NCBI GenBank assembly: GCA_028280805.1
Contig: JANQLB010000126.1
Span: forward strand, 1 to 59,365
From: Tissierellales bacterium
GTDB lineage: Bacteria > Bacillota > Clostridia > Tissierellales > VENL01
Direction of reading: 5' to 3'
DNA length: 59,365 nt
The position numbers and the translations under genes were made by a program. Of the stretch, positions 18,549-27,934 are shown one piece after another (the first letter of the stretch is position 1; each line of letters begins with the position of its first letter). Under the pieces are notes generated by a model. It did no database searches and had not been told where the DNA came from. It saw only the letters and a program-made list of their open reading frames with translations.

Positions 18549-20018
18549 TTAGTTACCTTCATCTAATTCACATAAAGCCTCCATAACAATTTCTCTTTCA
18601 TTAAAAGGCTTTTTCTCTCTTCCTATAATAATATAATTTTCGTGACCTTTTCCCGCTAATAAAATTACATCATTAGTTTTACTGTTTTTTATAGCATATT
18701 TTATTGCTTCTCTCCTATCAATTATAGATACATAATTATTAGAGACCTTTTTAACTCCTCTTTCAACTTCTTGTATAATTCTTTCCGGATTCTCTGTTCG
18801 GGGATTATCAGAAGTAATTATACAGAAATCACTATTTTTTGCTACTATTTCTCCCATAGCTGCTCTCTTAGACCTATCTCTATCTCCTCCGGCTCCAAAG
18901 ACTATGATTCTTCTTCCTTTAGCAAACTGTTCTATAGTTTCTAAAGCCTTTTTTAAACTATCAGGAGTATGAGCTGAATCAATAATTACTGTAAAATCTC
19001 TATTAGTTGGAACTGTTTCAAACCTACCTGCAACTCCTTTAATTAATTCAAGTCCTTTCTTAATAGTCGGTAAAGAAATATTATAAGCTATACCGCAACA
19101 AGCAGCTGCTAAAGCATTATAAACAGTAAAAAGTCCAGGCATATTCATAGTTATATCTATACTGTCGTTTGGAGTATTAAGTCTAAATTTAACACCCTCA
19201 CCTCTATACTCTATATTTGTAGCATAAATATCTGCATCTTTTTCTATTCCATATGTTAATACTTTAACTCCAAGTTTACTAATTTCTTTAACTATAACCT
19301 CTCCATATTCATCGTCAATATTAATAATATTACATTTATTAGTTTTATAAAATAGCTTAATCTTTGCATTAAGATAATTTTCGAGAGTTTTATGATAATC
19401 TAAATGATCTACAGTAAGATTCGTAAAAACTCCAATATCAAATTCACAGTAGTCTACTCTATGAAGTTCTAAAGCATGAGATGAAGCTTCCATAGTGCAA
19501 ATTTCTACTTTCGATTCTACCATTTGGTTTAATATCTTTTGAAGCTCTAAAGATTCTGGAGTAGTATTCTTACTTTTATATAATTTCCCATTGATTATAT
19601 TCCCTATACTCCCAATAATCCCTACATTTTTGCCTTCAGCTTTAAAAACGGCATCAATAAGATAAGTAGTAGTAGTCTTACCATTAGTTCCAGTGACTCC
19701 AATTATGCCTAGTTTTTTTGAAGGTTCATCATAAAAGGTAGAAGCAACCTTTGCTAAAGCAATTCTTGTGTTATTAACTCTTATTATAGTTACATCTCTA
19801 TCTAAGTTAATATTTTTTTTAGCAATAACCGCACAAGCTCCACTATCTACTGCTTGAGTTATATATTTATGACCATCTACAGTAAAACCTTCCAGAGCTA
19901 CAAATAAGCTGTTTTTTTTAATTTTTCTGGAATCATGCTGTATTTCATCTATTTCTAAATCTGTGTTTCCATTTATGCTTATGATGTCCAATTCTTTTAT
20001 TAAGTCTAATAGCTTCAT
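18549..20018 (-). CDS. murE: UDP-MurNAc-tripeptide ligase MurE
   Basis: The 489-residue Mur ligase has the ATP motif GVTGTNGKTTTTYLI, the carbamylated-lysine region, and C-terminal FGAGGDRDRSKR and DNPRTENPERI. The DNPR signature is associated with meso-diaminopimelate-adding MurE, so mDAP peptidoglycan is inferred. A hairpin at 20098-20130 separates it from the upstream PBP gene, so it may also have its own promoter. Confidence 0.93.
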   Translation of the reverse strand: MKLLDLIKELDIISINGNTDLEIDEIQHDSRKIKKNSLFVALEGFTVDGHKYITQAVDSGACAVIAKKNINLDRDVTIIRVNNTRIALAKVASTFYDEPSKKLGIIGVTGTNGKTTTTYLIDAVFKAEGKNVGIIGSIGNIINGKLYKSKNTTPESLELQKILNQMVESKVEICTMEASSHALELHRVDYCEFDIGVFTNLTVDHLDYHKTLENYLNAKIKLFYKTNKCNIINIDDEYGEVIVKEISKLGVKVLTYGIEKDADIYATNIEYRGEGVKFRLNTPNDSIDITMNMPGLFTVYNALAAACCGIAYNISLPTIKKGLELIKGVAGRFETVPTNRDFTVIIDSAHTPDSLKKALETIEQFAKGRRIIVFGAGGDRDRSKRAAMGEIVAKNSDFCIITSDNPRTENPERIIQEVERGVKKVSNNYVSIIDRREAIKYAIKNSKTNDVILLAGKGHENYIIIGREKKPFNEREIVMEALCELDEGN

Positions 20019-20097
20019 CTGTTACACCTCACACAAATTAGTCAAAACTCCCTATTAGATAATATCATATATTTAAAAATTATAATAGCCTAATAAA

Positions 20098-20130
20098 GGG
20101 CAATTTCAAAGTCTTGGTTTGAAGTTGCCC
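20098..20130 (-). terminator. Hairpin between the spoVD-type PBP and murE
   Basis: A 13-bp imperfect stem (GGGCAACTTCAAA / TTTGAAATTGCCC) lies 13 bp past the PBP stop codon. The minus-strand tail is only CCCTTTATTAGG, a weak U tract, so it is probably a partial terminator. Confidence 0.55.
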
Positions 20131-20142
20131 AAAAAAATTTTT

Positions 20143-22320
20143 TTACCAGTTTTTATCTATAAATTCAACTTCAATCAGAGAATTAAAATCTACCTCTGTA
20201 CCAGCTTTTGGTTCTTGATTAATTACAATTCCATTACCTTCAAATTTAAAACGCAGACTTAGCTGGTTTAAAGTTTCTACTACTTCATCTGATGATTTTC
20301 CCATTAGATTAGGAACAACTACTGTATTTACTTCATTTCTTTTTGTTTGTAAGTATAATTCAATGTTTGACCCTTTATTTACATTTACATTTGGCATTGG
20401 AAACTGATCAATAACTTTAGCATCTGCTTCTACATCTAAAGTTTCCGTACTATATTTAAATCCTAATGTACTAAGTATTCGAGCTGCTTCATTTAACGTC
20501 TTATTTCTCAAATCGGGAACAGCTACCTTACTCTGATTTGCTTTCTCTAACTCTTGTTGAGTATATTTTAATTCAATCTCCAGATAATCTAAAACTTCTT
20601 TTGTTACCTCACCGGCAACCGGAGCTGCTATCTGACCACCATAATATATGCCTGCACTAGGTTCATCAATCATTGCTAATACTACAACCTCCGGATTATC
20701 AGTAGGAGCTGTGGCTAAAAATGAAGCTACATATTTACCAGATACATATCTTCCATCAATTACTTTTTGAGCTGTTCCAGTTTTTCCCCCTATCCTATAT
20801 CCGGGATAATAAGCCTTACCTCCTGTACCTTCTGTAACAACAGAATTAAGAATTTCAAGCATAGTTTTAGATGTCTCTTCAGAAATTGGATTCCCTTTAA
20901 TTTTTGGCTTGAATTCGTGAATGACATTTCCACTTTGATCAGTCAAATTCTTCACAAGTCTGGGTTCCATAAGTTTTCCGCCATTAGCTATGGCAGATGC
21001 AGCAGTTACAAGCTGAATTGGCGTAATTGCAATGCCCTGACCAAATGAAATAGTTGCAAGATTAACTTCTCTCATATATTCTGGTCTGGTTACGATACCC
21101 GTTTCCTCACCACTTAACTCTATTCCTGTTTTATATCCAAAGCCAAATGCTTTAATATACTCATACATCTTTTCCTGACCTAGCCTTAATCCAACCTCAA
21201 CAAACACCTCATTACACGAATTTTCAACTCCTACAACGAATGACTGACTTCCATGAGGTCTATAGTATCTCCAGCACTTTATTGGCTTAGGACTTTTTAC
21301 CTGTCTAACAAATCCATCACAATAAAATTGACTATTAGGAGTAACAACTTTTTCTTCTAATCCAGCAGCTGCGGTTATTATCTTAAAAGTAGACCCCGGC
21401 TCGTATATATCGCTTATGGTATAGGGTCTCCAAATAGCGTTCCATTCCTTAACAAGCTGATCTTCGGGCAGACTACCCCAGATTTCTTTTAAATTTTCAT
21501 CTAGGGGTTCTCTAGGTTCATTAGGATCATAATCAGGCTTTGTAGCCATTGCTAAAATATCTCCAGTTTGAGGCTGCATAACTAATACTGCAACTCTCTT
21601 TGCTTTATTCTTTACTTGAGCCTCTAATGCAGCCTTTTCAGCAATATGTTGAATTGTTTCATCTATAGTCAAGGTAGCATTTAATCCTGATTCCGGCTCG
21701 ACTATTCTCTCTACATCTTCTGGAAGCTGTCTTCCAAATGAATCTGTATTTTGAATTAGTTTCCCTGGTGTACCGGTAAGATATTTATCATAAGTTCTCT
21801 CTAAACCATAAAGTCCTCTGTTATCAATATCAGTAAAACCTAAAATATATGATGCAAAGTTACCATATGGATAGTATCTTTTATTACTAGGAACTACAAT
21901 GATACCATCCAGAGCAGCTTCCCTTAGCTTATTTACCTCTTCTTCTTCTATCCACTGCTTAATCTTAACTATACTTTGTCTCTTAGTAATTTTATTATAT
22001 ACTTCATCTTCATCCATATCTAATATTTTTGCTAGTATACTTGAAGTTTTTCTAGGATTTACAACATCAGCAGGAGTACAATCTACAGTAAATGCACTTA
22101 TATTTATTGAAAGAGGTTTTCCATTTCTATCATAAATTATTCCTCTTTTAGGCTTTATGGGAATATTTTTAGCCCATTGTTCCAGTGCTTTTTCTTTTAA
22201 AAATTGTCCCCAAAACAATTGAACATAACTCAATCTTATCATAAGTGCAAATAGTAAAAATAAAACAGCAAAAAATATAAACACTAATCTCTTTTTTGTA
22301 GAAATAGTAGGTGAGGACAT
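20143..22320 (-). CDS. spoVD: Class B PBP with PASTA domains (SpoVD type)
   Basis: The 725-residue transpeptidase has an N-terminal TM (about 10-30), a dimerisation domain, and a transpeptidase domain with S310 in EPGSTFK, an SCNE motif and GGKTGTAQ. Two C-terminal PASTA domains follow (about 595-660 and 660-722; VPDLRNKTLNEAARIL, VPNLMGKSSDEVVETL). In Bacillus the PASTA form in this position is the sporulation enzyme SpoVD, but clostridial vegetative PBPs can also carry PASTA. The gene directly follows a paralogue without PASTA, 79 bp upstream. Confidence 0.88.
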   Translation of the reverse strand: MSSPTISTKKRLVFIFFAVLFLLFALMIRLSYVQLFWGQFLKEKALEQWAKNIPIKPKRGIIYDRNGKPLSINISAFTVDCTPADVVNPRKTSSILAKILDMDEDEVYNKITKRQSIVKIKQWIEEEEVNKLREAALDGIIVVPSNKRYYPYGNFASYILGFTDIDNRGLYGLERTYDKYLTGTPGKLIQNTDSFGRQLPEDVERIVEPESGLNATLTIDETIQHIAEKAALEAQVKNKAKRVAVLVMQPQTGDILAMATKPDYDPNEPREPLDENLKEIWGSLPEDQLVKEWNAIWRPYTISDIYEPGSTFKIITAAAGLEEKVVTPNSQFYCDGFVRQVKSPKPIKCWRYYRPHGSQSFVVGVENSCNEVFVEVGLRLGQEKMYEYIKAFGFGYKTGIELSGEETGIVTRPEYMREVNLATISFGQGIAITPIQLVTAASAIANGGKLMEPRLVKNLTDQSGNVIHEFKPKIKGNPISEETSKTMLEILNSVVTEGTGGKAYYPGYRIGGKTGTAQKVIDGRYVSGKYVASFLATAPTDNPEVVVLAMIDEPSAGIYYGGQIAAPVAGEVTKEVLDYLEIELKYTQQELEKANQSKVAVPDLRNKTLNEAARILSTLGFKYSTETLDVEADAKVIDQFPMPNVNVNKGSNIELYLQTKRNEVNTVVVPNLMGKSSDEVVETLNQLSLRFKFEGNGIVINQEPKAGTEVDFNSLIEVEFIDKNW

Positions 22321-22399
22321 TTTTTTAACCTCCTAATACACATAATGATAATTTCAAATTTTATTTTTCCAGTGTATTTTAAGAAAGTTAATCAATAGG

Positions 22400-24166
22400 T
22401 TAATTAAGCTGTGGGGCAACGTTTAGATATTTTAAAGTATCTTCTACTACTTTTGCTGCTATAGGTGCAGCTACTTTTCCTCCGTGAATGTTAATATCCG
22501 GATTAGGTTCATCTACAATAACTAATACTACAATTTTAGGATCGTTTACAGGTGCAACAGCAACAAATGATGAAATAAATTTATCTTCAGAGTACTTTCC
22601 ATCTATAGGTTTTTGAGCAGTTCCACTTTTTCCACCAACTCTATAGCCCGGAACGTAACCATATTTCCCTGTTCCTTCGTTAACAACCTTCTCAAACATA
22701 TAAAGCAAAGTTTTTGATGTTTCCTTGGAAATAACTTTCCTTATCATGTGGGGTTCAAAATGTTCTAGAATTTTCTTATCCTCATCAATTACATTTTTAA
22801 CAATTCTCGGCTGCATAAGTATACCATCATTAGCTATTGCTGAAATAGCGGATAACAGTTGTATAGGAGTAACTGATATACCTTGACCGTAAGACATAGT
22901 TGCAAGCCTTATCTGCCTCAGAGATTCATCCTCATTCGGAACAATGCCTGATGACTCACCTAATAAGTCAATTCCCGTTTTTTCACCAAATCCAAATGCA
23001 TTTATATATTTCATCAAATTTTCCTGACCAAGAAGTTGTGATACCTCTACAAAGACTGGATTGCATGAATTCTGCATACTTTCTAAAAAAGTTTGTTCTC
23101 CGTGAGGGTCATAATGTCTCCAACATTTTAATGTACCACCCGGTACTTTTATGTAACCATCGCTGTAAAATTTAGTGTCTAATGTCAACAGATTTTCTTC
23201 TAATGCAGCAGCAGCAGTAATAACCTTAAAAGTAGAACCCGGTTCATATACATCTGTTATAGGATGAGGCTTCCACAAACTATTCCATTCTATTTCCAAT
23301 TCCTTCTGGCTTAATCCTTCCCATCTTTGCATTGTATCCATATTTATTGGCACTCTTGGTGTATTAGGATTATAATCAGGTTTTGAAACCATTGCCAGAA
23401 TATCACCTGTATTAGGCTCCATAATGAATACTGTAGCTCTTAAAGCACCATTATCTATTAAACCTTGAGTAGCAGCTTTTTCTGCAAAATGCTGAATAGT
23501 TTCGTCTATGGTTAATACGATATCATTACCGGGCTTAGGCTCAATACGCCTTTCATTATCATATGGAAGCTGTCTTCCCCAAGTATCAGTATTTATAATT
23601 AATCTTCCAGGCGTACCTCTTAAATATTTGTCATAACTTTTTTCTATTCCGTACAAACCATCTGTGTCAATATTTGTAAAACCAATAATATGAGAAGCTC
23701 GATTATTCATTGGATAATAGCGTTTTGAATTAGATACTACTACTATTCCATTTATTCTTTCTTCCTTAAGTTTATCTCCTACTTCTTTGTCCACCCAATC
23801 CTTTAGTTTTACATATCTTTCATTAGAAATTATCATCTCATGAATTTCTTCTTTATCAATTTCTAAGTAAGTTGATAATTTCTCTGCAGTTTCTAATGGA
23901 TCTTTAACATCAGGTGTTATACATTCAATCTTATAACCATCAATACTTATAGCTAATCTTTTAACTCCTTTTCTATCATATATAACTCCTCTTTTAGGAT
24001 CAATTTTTATATCTCTCGCCCACTGCTCTAAAGCATCTTTTTTTAAGTCTGCTCCAATAACAATTTGAAAAAAACCCAATCTTGAAACCAATACAAAAAA
24101 AATAATAAACATTATACCCGTAAAAACAATAATTCTTAATCTAGCAGATTTAAGGGGTGATTTCAT
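22400..24166 (-). CDS. Class B PBP without PASTA (FtsI/PBP2B type)
   Basis: The 588-residue transpeptidase is paralogous to the next gene. It has an N-terminal TM, then S311 in EPGSTFK, SCNP and GGKSGTAQ, where the usual KTG is KSG, an accepted variant. It lacks PASTA domains and ends soon after the transpeptidase fold. It follows the ftsL-like gene by 14 bp, so it is the probable divisome PBP, but the assignment between the two paralogues is an inference from position. Confidence 0.85.
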   Translation of the reverse strand: MKSPLKSARLRIIVFTGIMFIIFFVLVSRLGFFQIVIGADLKKDALEQWARDIKIDPKRGVIYDRKGVKRLAISIDGYKIECITPDVKDPLETAEKLSTYLEIDKEEIHEMIISNERYVKLKDWVDKEVGDKLKEERINGIVVVSNSKRYYPMNNRASHIIGFTNIDTDGLYGIEKSYDKYLRGTPGRLIINTDTWGRQLPYDNERRIEPKPGNDIVLTIDETIQHFAEKAATQGLIDNGALRATVFIMEPNTGDILAMVSKPDYNPNTPRVPINMDTMQRWEGLSQKELEIEWNSLWKPHPITDVYEPGSTFKVITAAAALEENLLTLDTKFYSDGYIKVPGGTLKCWRHYDPHGEQTFLESMQNSCNPVFVEVSQLLGQENLMKYINAFGFGEKTGIDLLGESSGIVPNEDESLRQIRLATMSYGQGISVTPIQLLSAISAIANDGILMQPRIVKNVIDEDKKILEHFEPHMIRKVISKETSKTLLYMFEKVVNEGTGKYGYVPGYRVGGKSGTAQKPIDGKYSEDKFISSFVAVAPVNDPKIVVLVIVDEPNPDINIHGGKVAAPIAAKVVEDTLKYLNVAPQLN

Positions 24167-24180
24167 AGCTAAAGTCCCCC

Positions 24181-24645
24181 TTATAAAAGTCCAAATACTT
24201 TATTAATAAATCCTCTAAAGGATTTTAAAAATACGAAACTCTGCTTTTTTTCTTGAGCTGTTTCTTCTTCAAATACTTCCTCATCAACGTTTACATAAAC
24301 AGTCTGACTACTAGTAGGATAATCCATTCCTAACTGATCCTTAGCCATTGACTCAAGCCATTGAGATTCCAGTATTTTATCTAATTCAATCTGTAAATCG
24401 TCTTTTTGACTCGATAAATTAGAAATTTCTTTGTCTAAATTAGAAATTTCCATTCTAATCTGAGCTATATGTGTATATCTTAACAGTAAAGATAAACATA
24501 TAAGTAATGCAATAGTTATAGAACAAAGCAACCTAAGTTTTGCATTTGATTTTCTATTTGATTTTTTCTTCTTGACTTTTATATCAGTTTTTCTAGGATT
24601 TCTTCGTTCAGTATAATAATATTGTTCTCGTTTTGCTACTACCAA
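24181..24645 (-). CDS. ftsL: FtsL-like cell division protein
   Basis: The 154-residue bitopic protein has a very basic N-terminus (about 20-40), one TM (about 40-60), and a leucine-rich coiled coil (about 63-98; ISNLDKEISNLSSQKDDLQIEL) followed by AKDQLGMDYPT, which is typical of FtsL/DivIC. It lies between rsmH and the PBP, the standard ftsL position. The start is a TTG at 24645, 7 bp behind AGGGGTG. The family is poorly conserved, so position carries much of the weight. Confidence 0.82.
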   Translation of the reverse strand: MVVAKREQYYYTERRNPRKTDIKVKKKKSNRKSNAKLRLLCSITIALLICLSLLLRYTHIAQIRMEISNLDKEISNLSSQKDDLQIELDKILESQWLESMAKDQLGMDYPTSSQTVYVNVDEEVFEEETAQEKKQSFVFLKSFRGFINKVFGLL

Positions 24646-24675
24646 ATTTATTCACCCCTTTTATATTTTAGAACA

Positions 24676-25608
24676 CTAAACTTTTTCAGCTATTCTAAGC
24701 TTTGCACTTCTTGATCTAGGATTGTTTAAAAGCTCATCCTTAGATGGAGTTATTGGCTTTCTTGTAATTATTTTTATATCTCTTTGTTTATTACATTGAC
24801 ATATTGGATACTGAACAGGACAGATACAATCTAAACTTAACTCCTTTAAGGTTTGTTTAACTATTCTATCCTCTAGTGAATGAAAAGTTATTATGCATAT
24901 CCTCCCGCTGGGTTTTAAAGCTTTAACTATATTTACGACAGCATCTTTTAATATATCTAACTCCTGATTAACTTCAATTCTTATAGCTTGAAAAGTTCTT
25001 TTTGCTGGATGAGGACCATTACGTCTGGCACCAGAAGGTATAGCTTTTTTTATAACGTCTACTAATTCTAAAGTTGTATCAATAGTCTTTTCTTCTCTTT
25101 CTCTAACAATAAAATCTGCAATTCTACTCGCCCATTTTTCTTCACCATATCGTCTGATTATTGAAAGCAATTCATTCTTAGAGTAATTATTAACTATGTC
25201 CCATGCCGATACCTTTTGATTAGGATTCATCCTCATATCAAGTGATGCATCTTTATTATAGGAAAAACCTCTGTCTGCTACATCTAATTGATGAGAAGAT
25301 ACCCCTAAATCTAAAATCATTCCATCTATATTTTTTATCTTTAACTCTTCTAATATAGACTTTATATTGCTAAAATTATTATGTACTAATACTACATTAT
25401 CTAAAAAATCCTTAAGCTCATCCTGAGCCTTTTGAATTGCATTTAGGTCTTGATCTATACCTATTAAAAATCCTTCCTTTAAATGTTTAACTATTTCCTT
25501 AGAATGACCGGCACCACCAAGCGTACCATCTGCATATATACCGTCTCTCTTAATATTTAATCCATCTATACATTCTTTTAACAATACTGATGTATGTTCA
25601 AAGTTCAT
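24676..25608 (-). CDS. rsmH: 16S rRNA m4C1402 methyltransferase RsmH
   Basis: About 310 residues. Family motifs seen are [23 protein letters not shown] (SAM loop), [28 protein letters not shown] and the C-terminal [13 protein letters not shown] and [14 protein letters not shown]. RsmH methylates C1402 of 16S rRNA. The ATG at 25608 behind GAGGTGG is chosen over an in-frame GTG within that site. It follows mraZ, as in most bacteria. Confidence 0.96.
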   Translation of the reverse strand: MNFEHTSVLLKECIDGLNIKRDGIYADGTLGGAGHSKEIVKHLKEGFLIGIDQDLNAIQKAQDELKDFLDNVVLVHNNFSNIKSILEELKIKNIDGMILDLGVSSHQLDVADRGFSYNKDASLDMRMNPNQKVSAWDIVNNYSKNELLSIIRRYGEEKWASRIADFIVREREEKTIDTTLELVDVIKKAIPSGARRNGPHPAKRTFQAIRIEVNQELDILKDAVVNIVKALKPSGRICIITFHSLEDRIVKQTLKELSLDCICPVQYPICQCNKQRDIKIITRKPITPSKDELLNNPRSRSAKLRIAEKV

Positions 25609-25670
25609 ATTTTCCACCTCTAATTACTTTAAATTATATATAGTATTTGTTAAAATCCTATATATATGAT

Positions 25671-26102
25671 CTATATACCTAATTCAGCCATTTTTTCCGC
25701 TATATTTTCATAGCTTAAGTCGTCGTCGTCATTATATTTATTCCATTCTTCACTGCTCCAAATTTCTATTCTGGTAGATACACCTATGATAACTGCATCT
25801 TTATCAAGCTTACAGTGTTCACGAAGATTACTAGGTATTAATGCTCTGCCTTGTTTATCTAGTTCACATTCTGTTGCTCCTGAAAAGAAGAATCTTACAA
25901 AAGCTCTAGCATCTTTCCTGGTTAAAGGCAGTGATTTTAGTTTGTTTTGAACAATATTCCATTCATTAGTCGGGTAAACAAAAAGACAATTATCTAAACC
26001 TTTGGTAATTATAAAAGTTTCTCCCAGCTCATCTCTAAGTTTAGAAGGTATTATTATCCTTCCTTTATTATCTAATGAATGATTATATTCACCAATAAAC
26101 AT
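25671..26102 (-). CDS. mraZ: Transcriptional regulator MraZ
   Basis: The 143-residue protein has two SpoVT/AbrB-like repeats ([20 protein letters not shown] at the start, and [20 protein letters not shown] from about residue 75). MraZ regulates its own dcw cluster by binding repeated boxes. The frame extends 19 codons upstream, but the ATG at 26102 with GGAGTGAG gives the family length and N-terminus. Three GTGG boxes at 10-bp spacing lie just upstream (26134-26157), inside that unused extension. Confidence 0.95.
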   Translation of the reverse strand: MFIGEYNHSLDNKGRIIIPSKLRDELGETFIITKGLDNCLFVYPTNEWNIVQNKLKSLPLTRKDARAFVRFFFSGATECELDKQGRALIPSNLREHCKLDKDAVIIGVSTRIEIWSSEEWNKYNDDDDLSYENIAEKMAELGI

Positions 26103-26133
26103 ACATCTCACTCCATTTTCATGGGTAATCTCT

Positions 26134-26157
26134 CCACTAACCACCACTTTATACCAC
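26134..26157 (-). promoter_or_regulatory. MraZ box: three GTGG repeats at 10-bp period
   Basis: On the minus strand, GTGG occurs at 26157-26154, 26147-26144 and 26137-26134, exactly 10 bp apart, about 32 bp before the mraZ ATG. MraZ proteins bind tandem TGG-containing repeats with one-turn spacing, so this is the expected autoregulatory operator. Confidence 0.7.
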
Positions 26158-26275
26158 ATTAATGTTTACTTCTATAATAAAATTTAAAATCCTTTATTTT
26201 TTTAAATTTTCCCAAAAAAAAATAAAACAGCCCATATAAGTATGACTGTAATAAAAAAATTTAAGGAATTAAAGA

Positions 26276-26329
26276 GACAGGTAAGTTGATTAGACAAACC
26301 CAGAATCATGTGAAATCAACGTACCTGTC
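26276..26329. repeat. REP-like hairpin with 16-bp arms
   Basis: GACAGGTAAGTTGATT (26276-26291) and AATCAACGTACCTGTC (26314-26329) are inverted with one mismatch around a 22-nt loop. It resembles the palindromes dispersed in clostridial genomes next to IS200-like REP transposases. It lies between mraZ and the membrane protein gene, 18 bp from a partial 79-bp element. Apart from these two elements and the MraZ box, I see nothing in the 26103-26416 stretch. Confidence 0.7.
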
Positions 26330-26347
26330 CCCGTTATTTTATTAATA

Positions 26348-26410
26348 TTTATCAAATAGCTTACAATTCTAATACTCCTGCTTCTAAAGCTATTGGTAAA
26401 GAACTGTTTT
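26348..26410 (+). repeat. 79-bp MITE-like element, partial copy C
   Basis: This copy shares the ATAGCTTACAATTCTAATACTC arm (with a changed start, TATCAAATAGC), then the AAAGCTAT centre and GGTAAAGAACTG, with copies A and B. It lacks the GGATAAGACG end, so it is decayed or truncated. It lies just past the stop codon of the DUF5692-like gene and may supply its 3' hairpin. Confidence 0.6.
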
Positions 26411-26416
26411 GAGTGT

Positions 26417-27379
26417 TTACTCTTTTACAGAGTTTAAGAGTTTTAAATCTTGGTTTAGGTTATTGGCAATCAAGCTCTTCTTATAGTATTTCGTATTGGA
26501 ATATATTTCTTCTTTTAATGGATTTTTTCTGTCCCTTATGATTGTGTAAATCATATATGTAAATACACCTACATTAAATAGAAATGCTATAATACTGATG
26601 GTCATAAGCCCGCTTTCGTTATATGTAGGAAGTATTTGGAAATACTCACTTTGTTGAAAATCTACGGACAGAGAGAACATAGCATAAAGCGATAAAATCT
26701 GAGCTCTGTGCTGAAGCCACACTCCTCTTTTGAATACATATTCTGCAATAAGTGCAGCTAGTAAGATACCAAATCCGGCATACATTGACCTTGTTGAAAT
26801 ACAATTGTAAACATACGCAAAATTCCATAATGTATAACCTATGATGTACATCCAAGTCATATCGGGCCAAACCATATCTCTTGATTTATCTCTTGATACT
26901 TTGATGCCAACAAATCCTGTTAGAGTTATTATACATAAAATTCCTGCTACTGCATTTAAAATATTCCAGACACCACCAAGTATAACGATCCCTCCCGGAT
27001 CGACTTCCAAGACTTTATAGTTTGCAAATACTTCAAATTCTCTATAAACCGCTTCTGATATGTTTAATGATAAAATGGTTACAGGGAATATAGCAGCAAA
27101 TTTTCTTTCACCTAGTTTGGTGAATCTAATCAGCATAAAACCATAAACGCCTATTAATGCTGATACGACTTTAACCCATCCAAACCATGTTCTTCCAGTT
27201 GGTGAGCCTAGTACATCTGTGAATACCAATACCGCCAATACTACAGGCAGGACACAGTACACTAATACGGATAATACTTTTGATCTTCTTGTAGCTTCAT
27301 TCATTATCAGCAATGCAGCTACAAACAAAACAAATACAGCAAAGCTCCCTACTGTTATACCTTCAAATAATAATCCCAC
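26417..27379 (-). CDS. Multi-pass membrane protein (DUF5692-like)
   Basis: The 320-residue protein has about nine or ten hydrophobic helices spread evenly from residues 8 to 285, then a polar C-terminal tail (about 285-320). The sequence resembles the uncharacterised DUF5692 family (for example MTWMYIIGYTLWNFAYVYNC), but I recognise it only loosely and cannot give a function. The start is a GTG at 27379 behind AAGGAGG. It lies 56 bp after hypA and is probably the last gene of the hypB-oxidoreductase-hypA operon. The shared operon could mean a role in nickel or metabolite transport; that is conjecture. Confidence 0.6.
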   Translation of the reverse strand: MGLLFEGITVGSFAVFVLFVAALLIMNEATRRSKVLSVLVYCVLPVVLAVLVFTDVLGSPTGRTWFGWVKVVSALIGVYGFMLIRFTKLGERKFAAIFPVTILSLNISEAVYREFEVFANYKVLEVDPGGIVILGGVWNILNAVAGILCIITLTGFVGIKVSRDKSRDMVWPDMTWMYIIGYTLWNFAYVYNCISTRSMYAGFGILLAALIAEYVFKRGVWLQHRAQILSLYAMFSLSVDFQQSEYFQILPTYNESGLMTISIIAFLFNVGVFTYMIYTIIRDRKNPLKEEIYSNTKYYKKSLIANNLNQDLKLLNSVKE

Positions 27380-27435
27380 AATAAAACCTCCTTCTTAATA
27401 ATATCTCAAATTTTTTAAACACATCTTAATTCTAT

Positions 27436-27777
27436 TTAATATGCTACAATTTCTTTAATATTAAATTCCTGCCCTGAAATTAATTCATATTGATTTGCAT
27501 CACATTGAGGGCAAATTTTCCTGTACTTTATAACATTATAGACTTCATTGCAATTCTTACATTTTGCATTGGCAGGAAGTACAATTATCTCTAGTTTTGT
27601 ATCTTCATATGCAGTTTCACTAACTGCTGCCGGATAACACTCTTCAAGAAATCTAGGTATTGCCTGAGATAATTGTCCAACCTCTAATACAATTTTATCG
27701 ACTCTTGTCAGTTGATTTTCTTGTGCAAATCTATCAACTATTTTAATAACTTCGTAAACGATGCCTAGTTCATGCAT
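27436..27777 (-). CDS. hypA: Nickel metallochaperone HypA
   Basis: The 113-residue protein starts MHELG, where the His2 nickel ligand must follow the initiator Met. The zinc site is two CxxC pairs (CKNC and CPQC, residues about 87-106). HypA delivers nickel, with HypB, to NiFe hydrogenase precursors and in some bacteria to urease. No hydrogenase or urease genes lie in this window. It is separated from the upstream oxidoreductase gene by a hairpin and a 79-bp palindromic element. Confidence 0.92.
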   Translation of the reverse strand: MHELGIVYEVIKIVDRFAQENQLTRVDKIVLEVGQLSQAIPRFLEECYPAAVSETAYEDTKLEIIVLPANAKCKNCNEVYNVIKYRKICPQCDANQYELISGQEFNIKEIVAY

Positions 27778-27807
27778 GAAGCTTCACCTCAATTTCTATG
27801 GAGTAAA

Positions 27808-27886
27808 TTTATCCGATAGCTTACAATTCTAATACTCACTCTTATAAAGCTATGAGTAAAGAATTGCATAGTATCCGGATAAGACG
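27808..27886 (+). repeat. 79-bp MITE-like palindromic element, copy B
   Basis: The element runs from TTTATCCGATAGC to CCGGATAAGACG, with about 30-bp imperfect inverted arms around CTTATAAAGCTA. It is the best-preserved palindrome of the three copies. It lies inside an operon, between the oxidoreductase gene and hypA, so it is transcribed and should fold in the mRNA. It could set differential expression or be a processing site. Confidence 0.72.
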
Positions 27887-27893
27887 ACTATGC

Positions 27894-27923
27894 GTTCAGA
27901 TGGAGTTAAAACTCCACCTGAAC
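27894..27923 (-). other. 13-bp mRNA hairpin downstream of the oxidoreductase gene
   Basis: On the minus strand, GTTCAGGTGGAGT and ACTCCATCTGAAC pair over all 13 positions if one G-U is allowed; the plus strand has an A-C mismatch there. No U tract follows, so it is a poor terminator and more likely an RNA stabiliser or part of the adjacent repeat element, 7 bp away. Confidence 0.6.
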
Positions 27924-27934
27924 TGAGTCTTACT

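Noticed and set aside
26276..26329. Rho-independent terminator for the DUF5692-like gene
   Set aside because: The stem is strong but the loop is 22 nt and no U tract follows on either strand, so a REP-like repeat is the better description.
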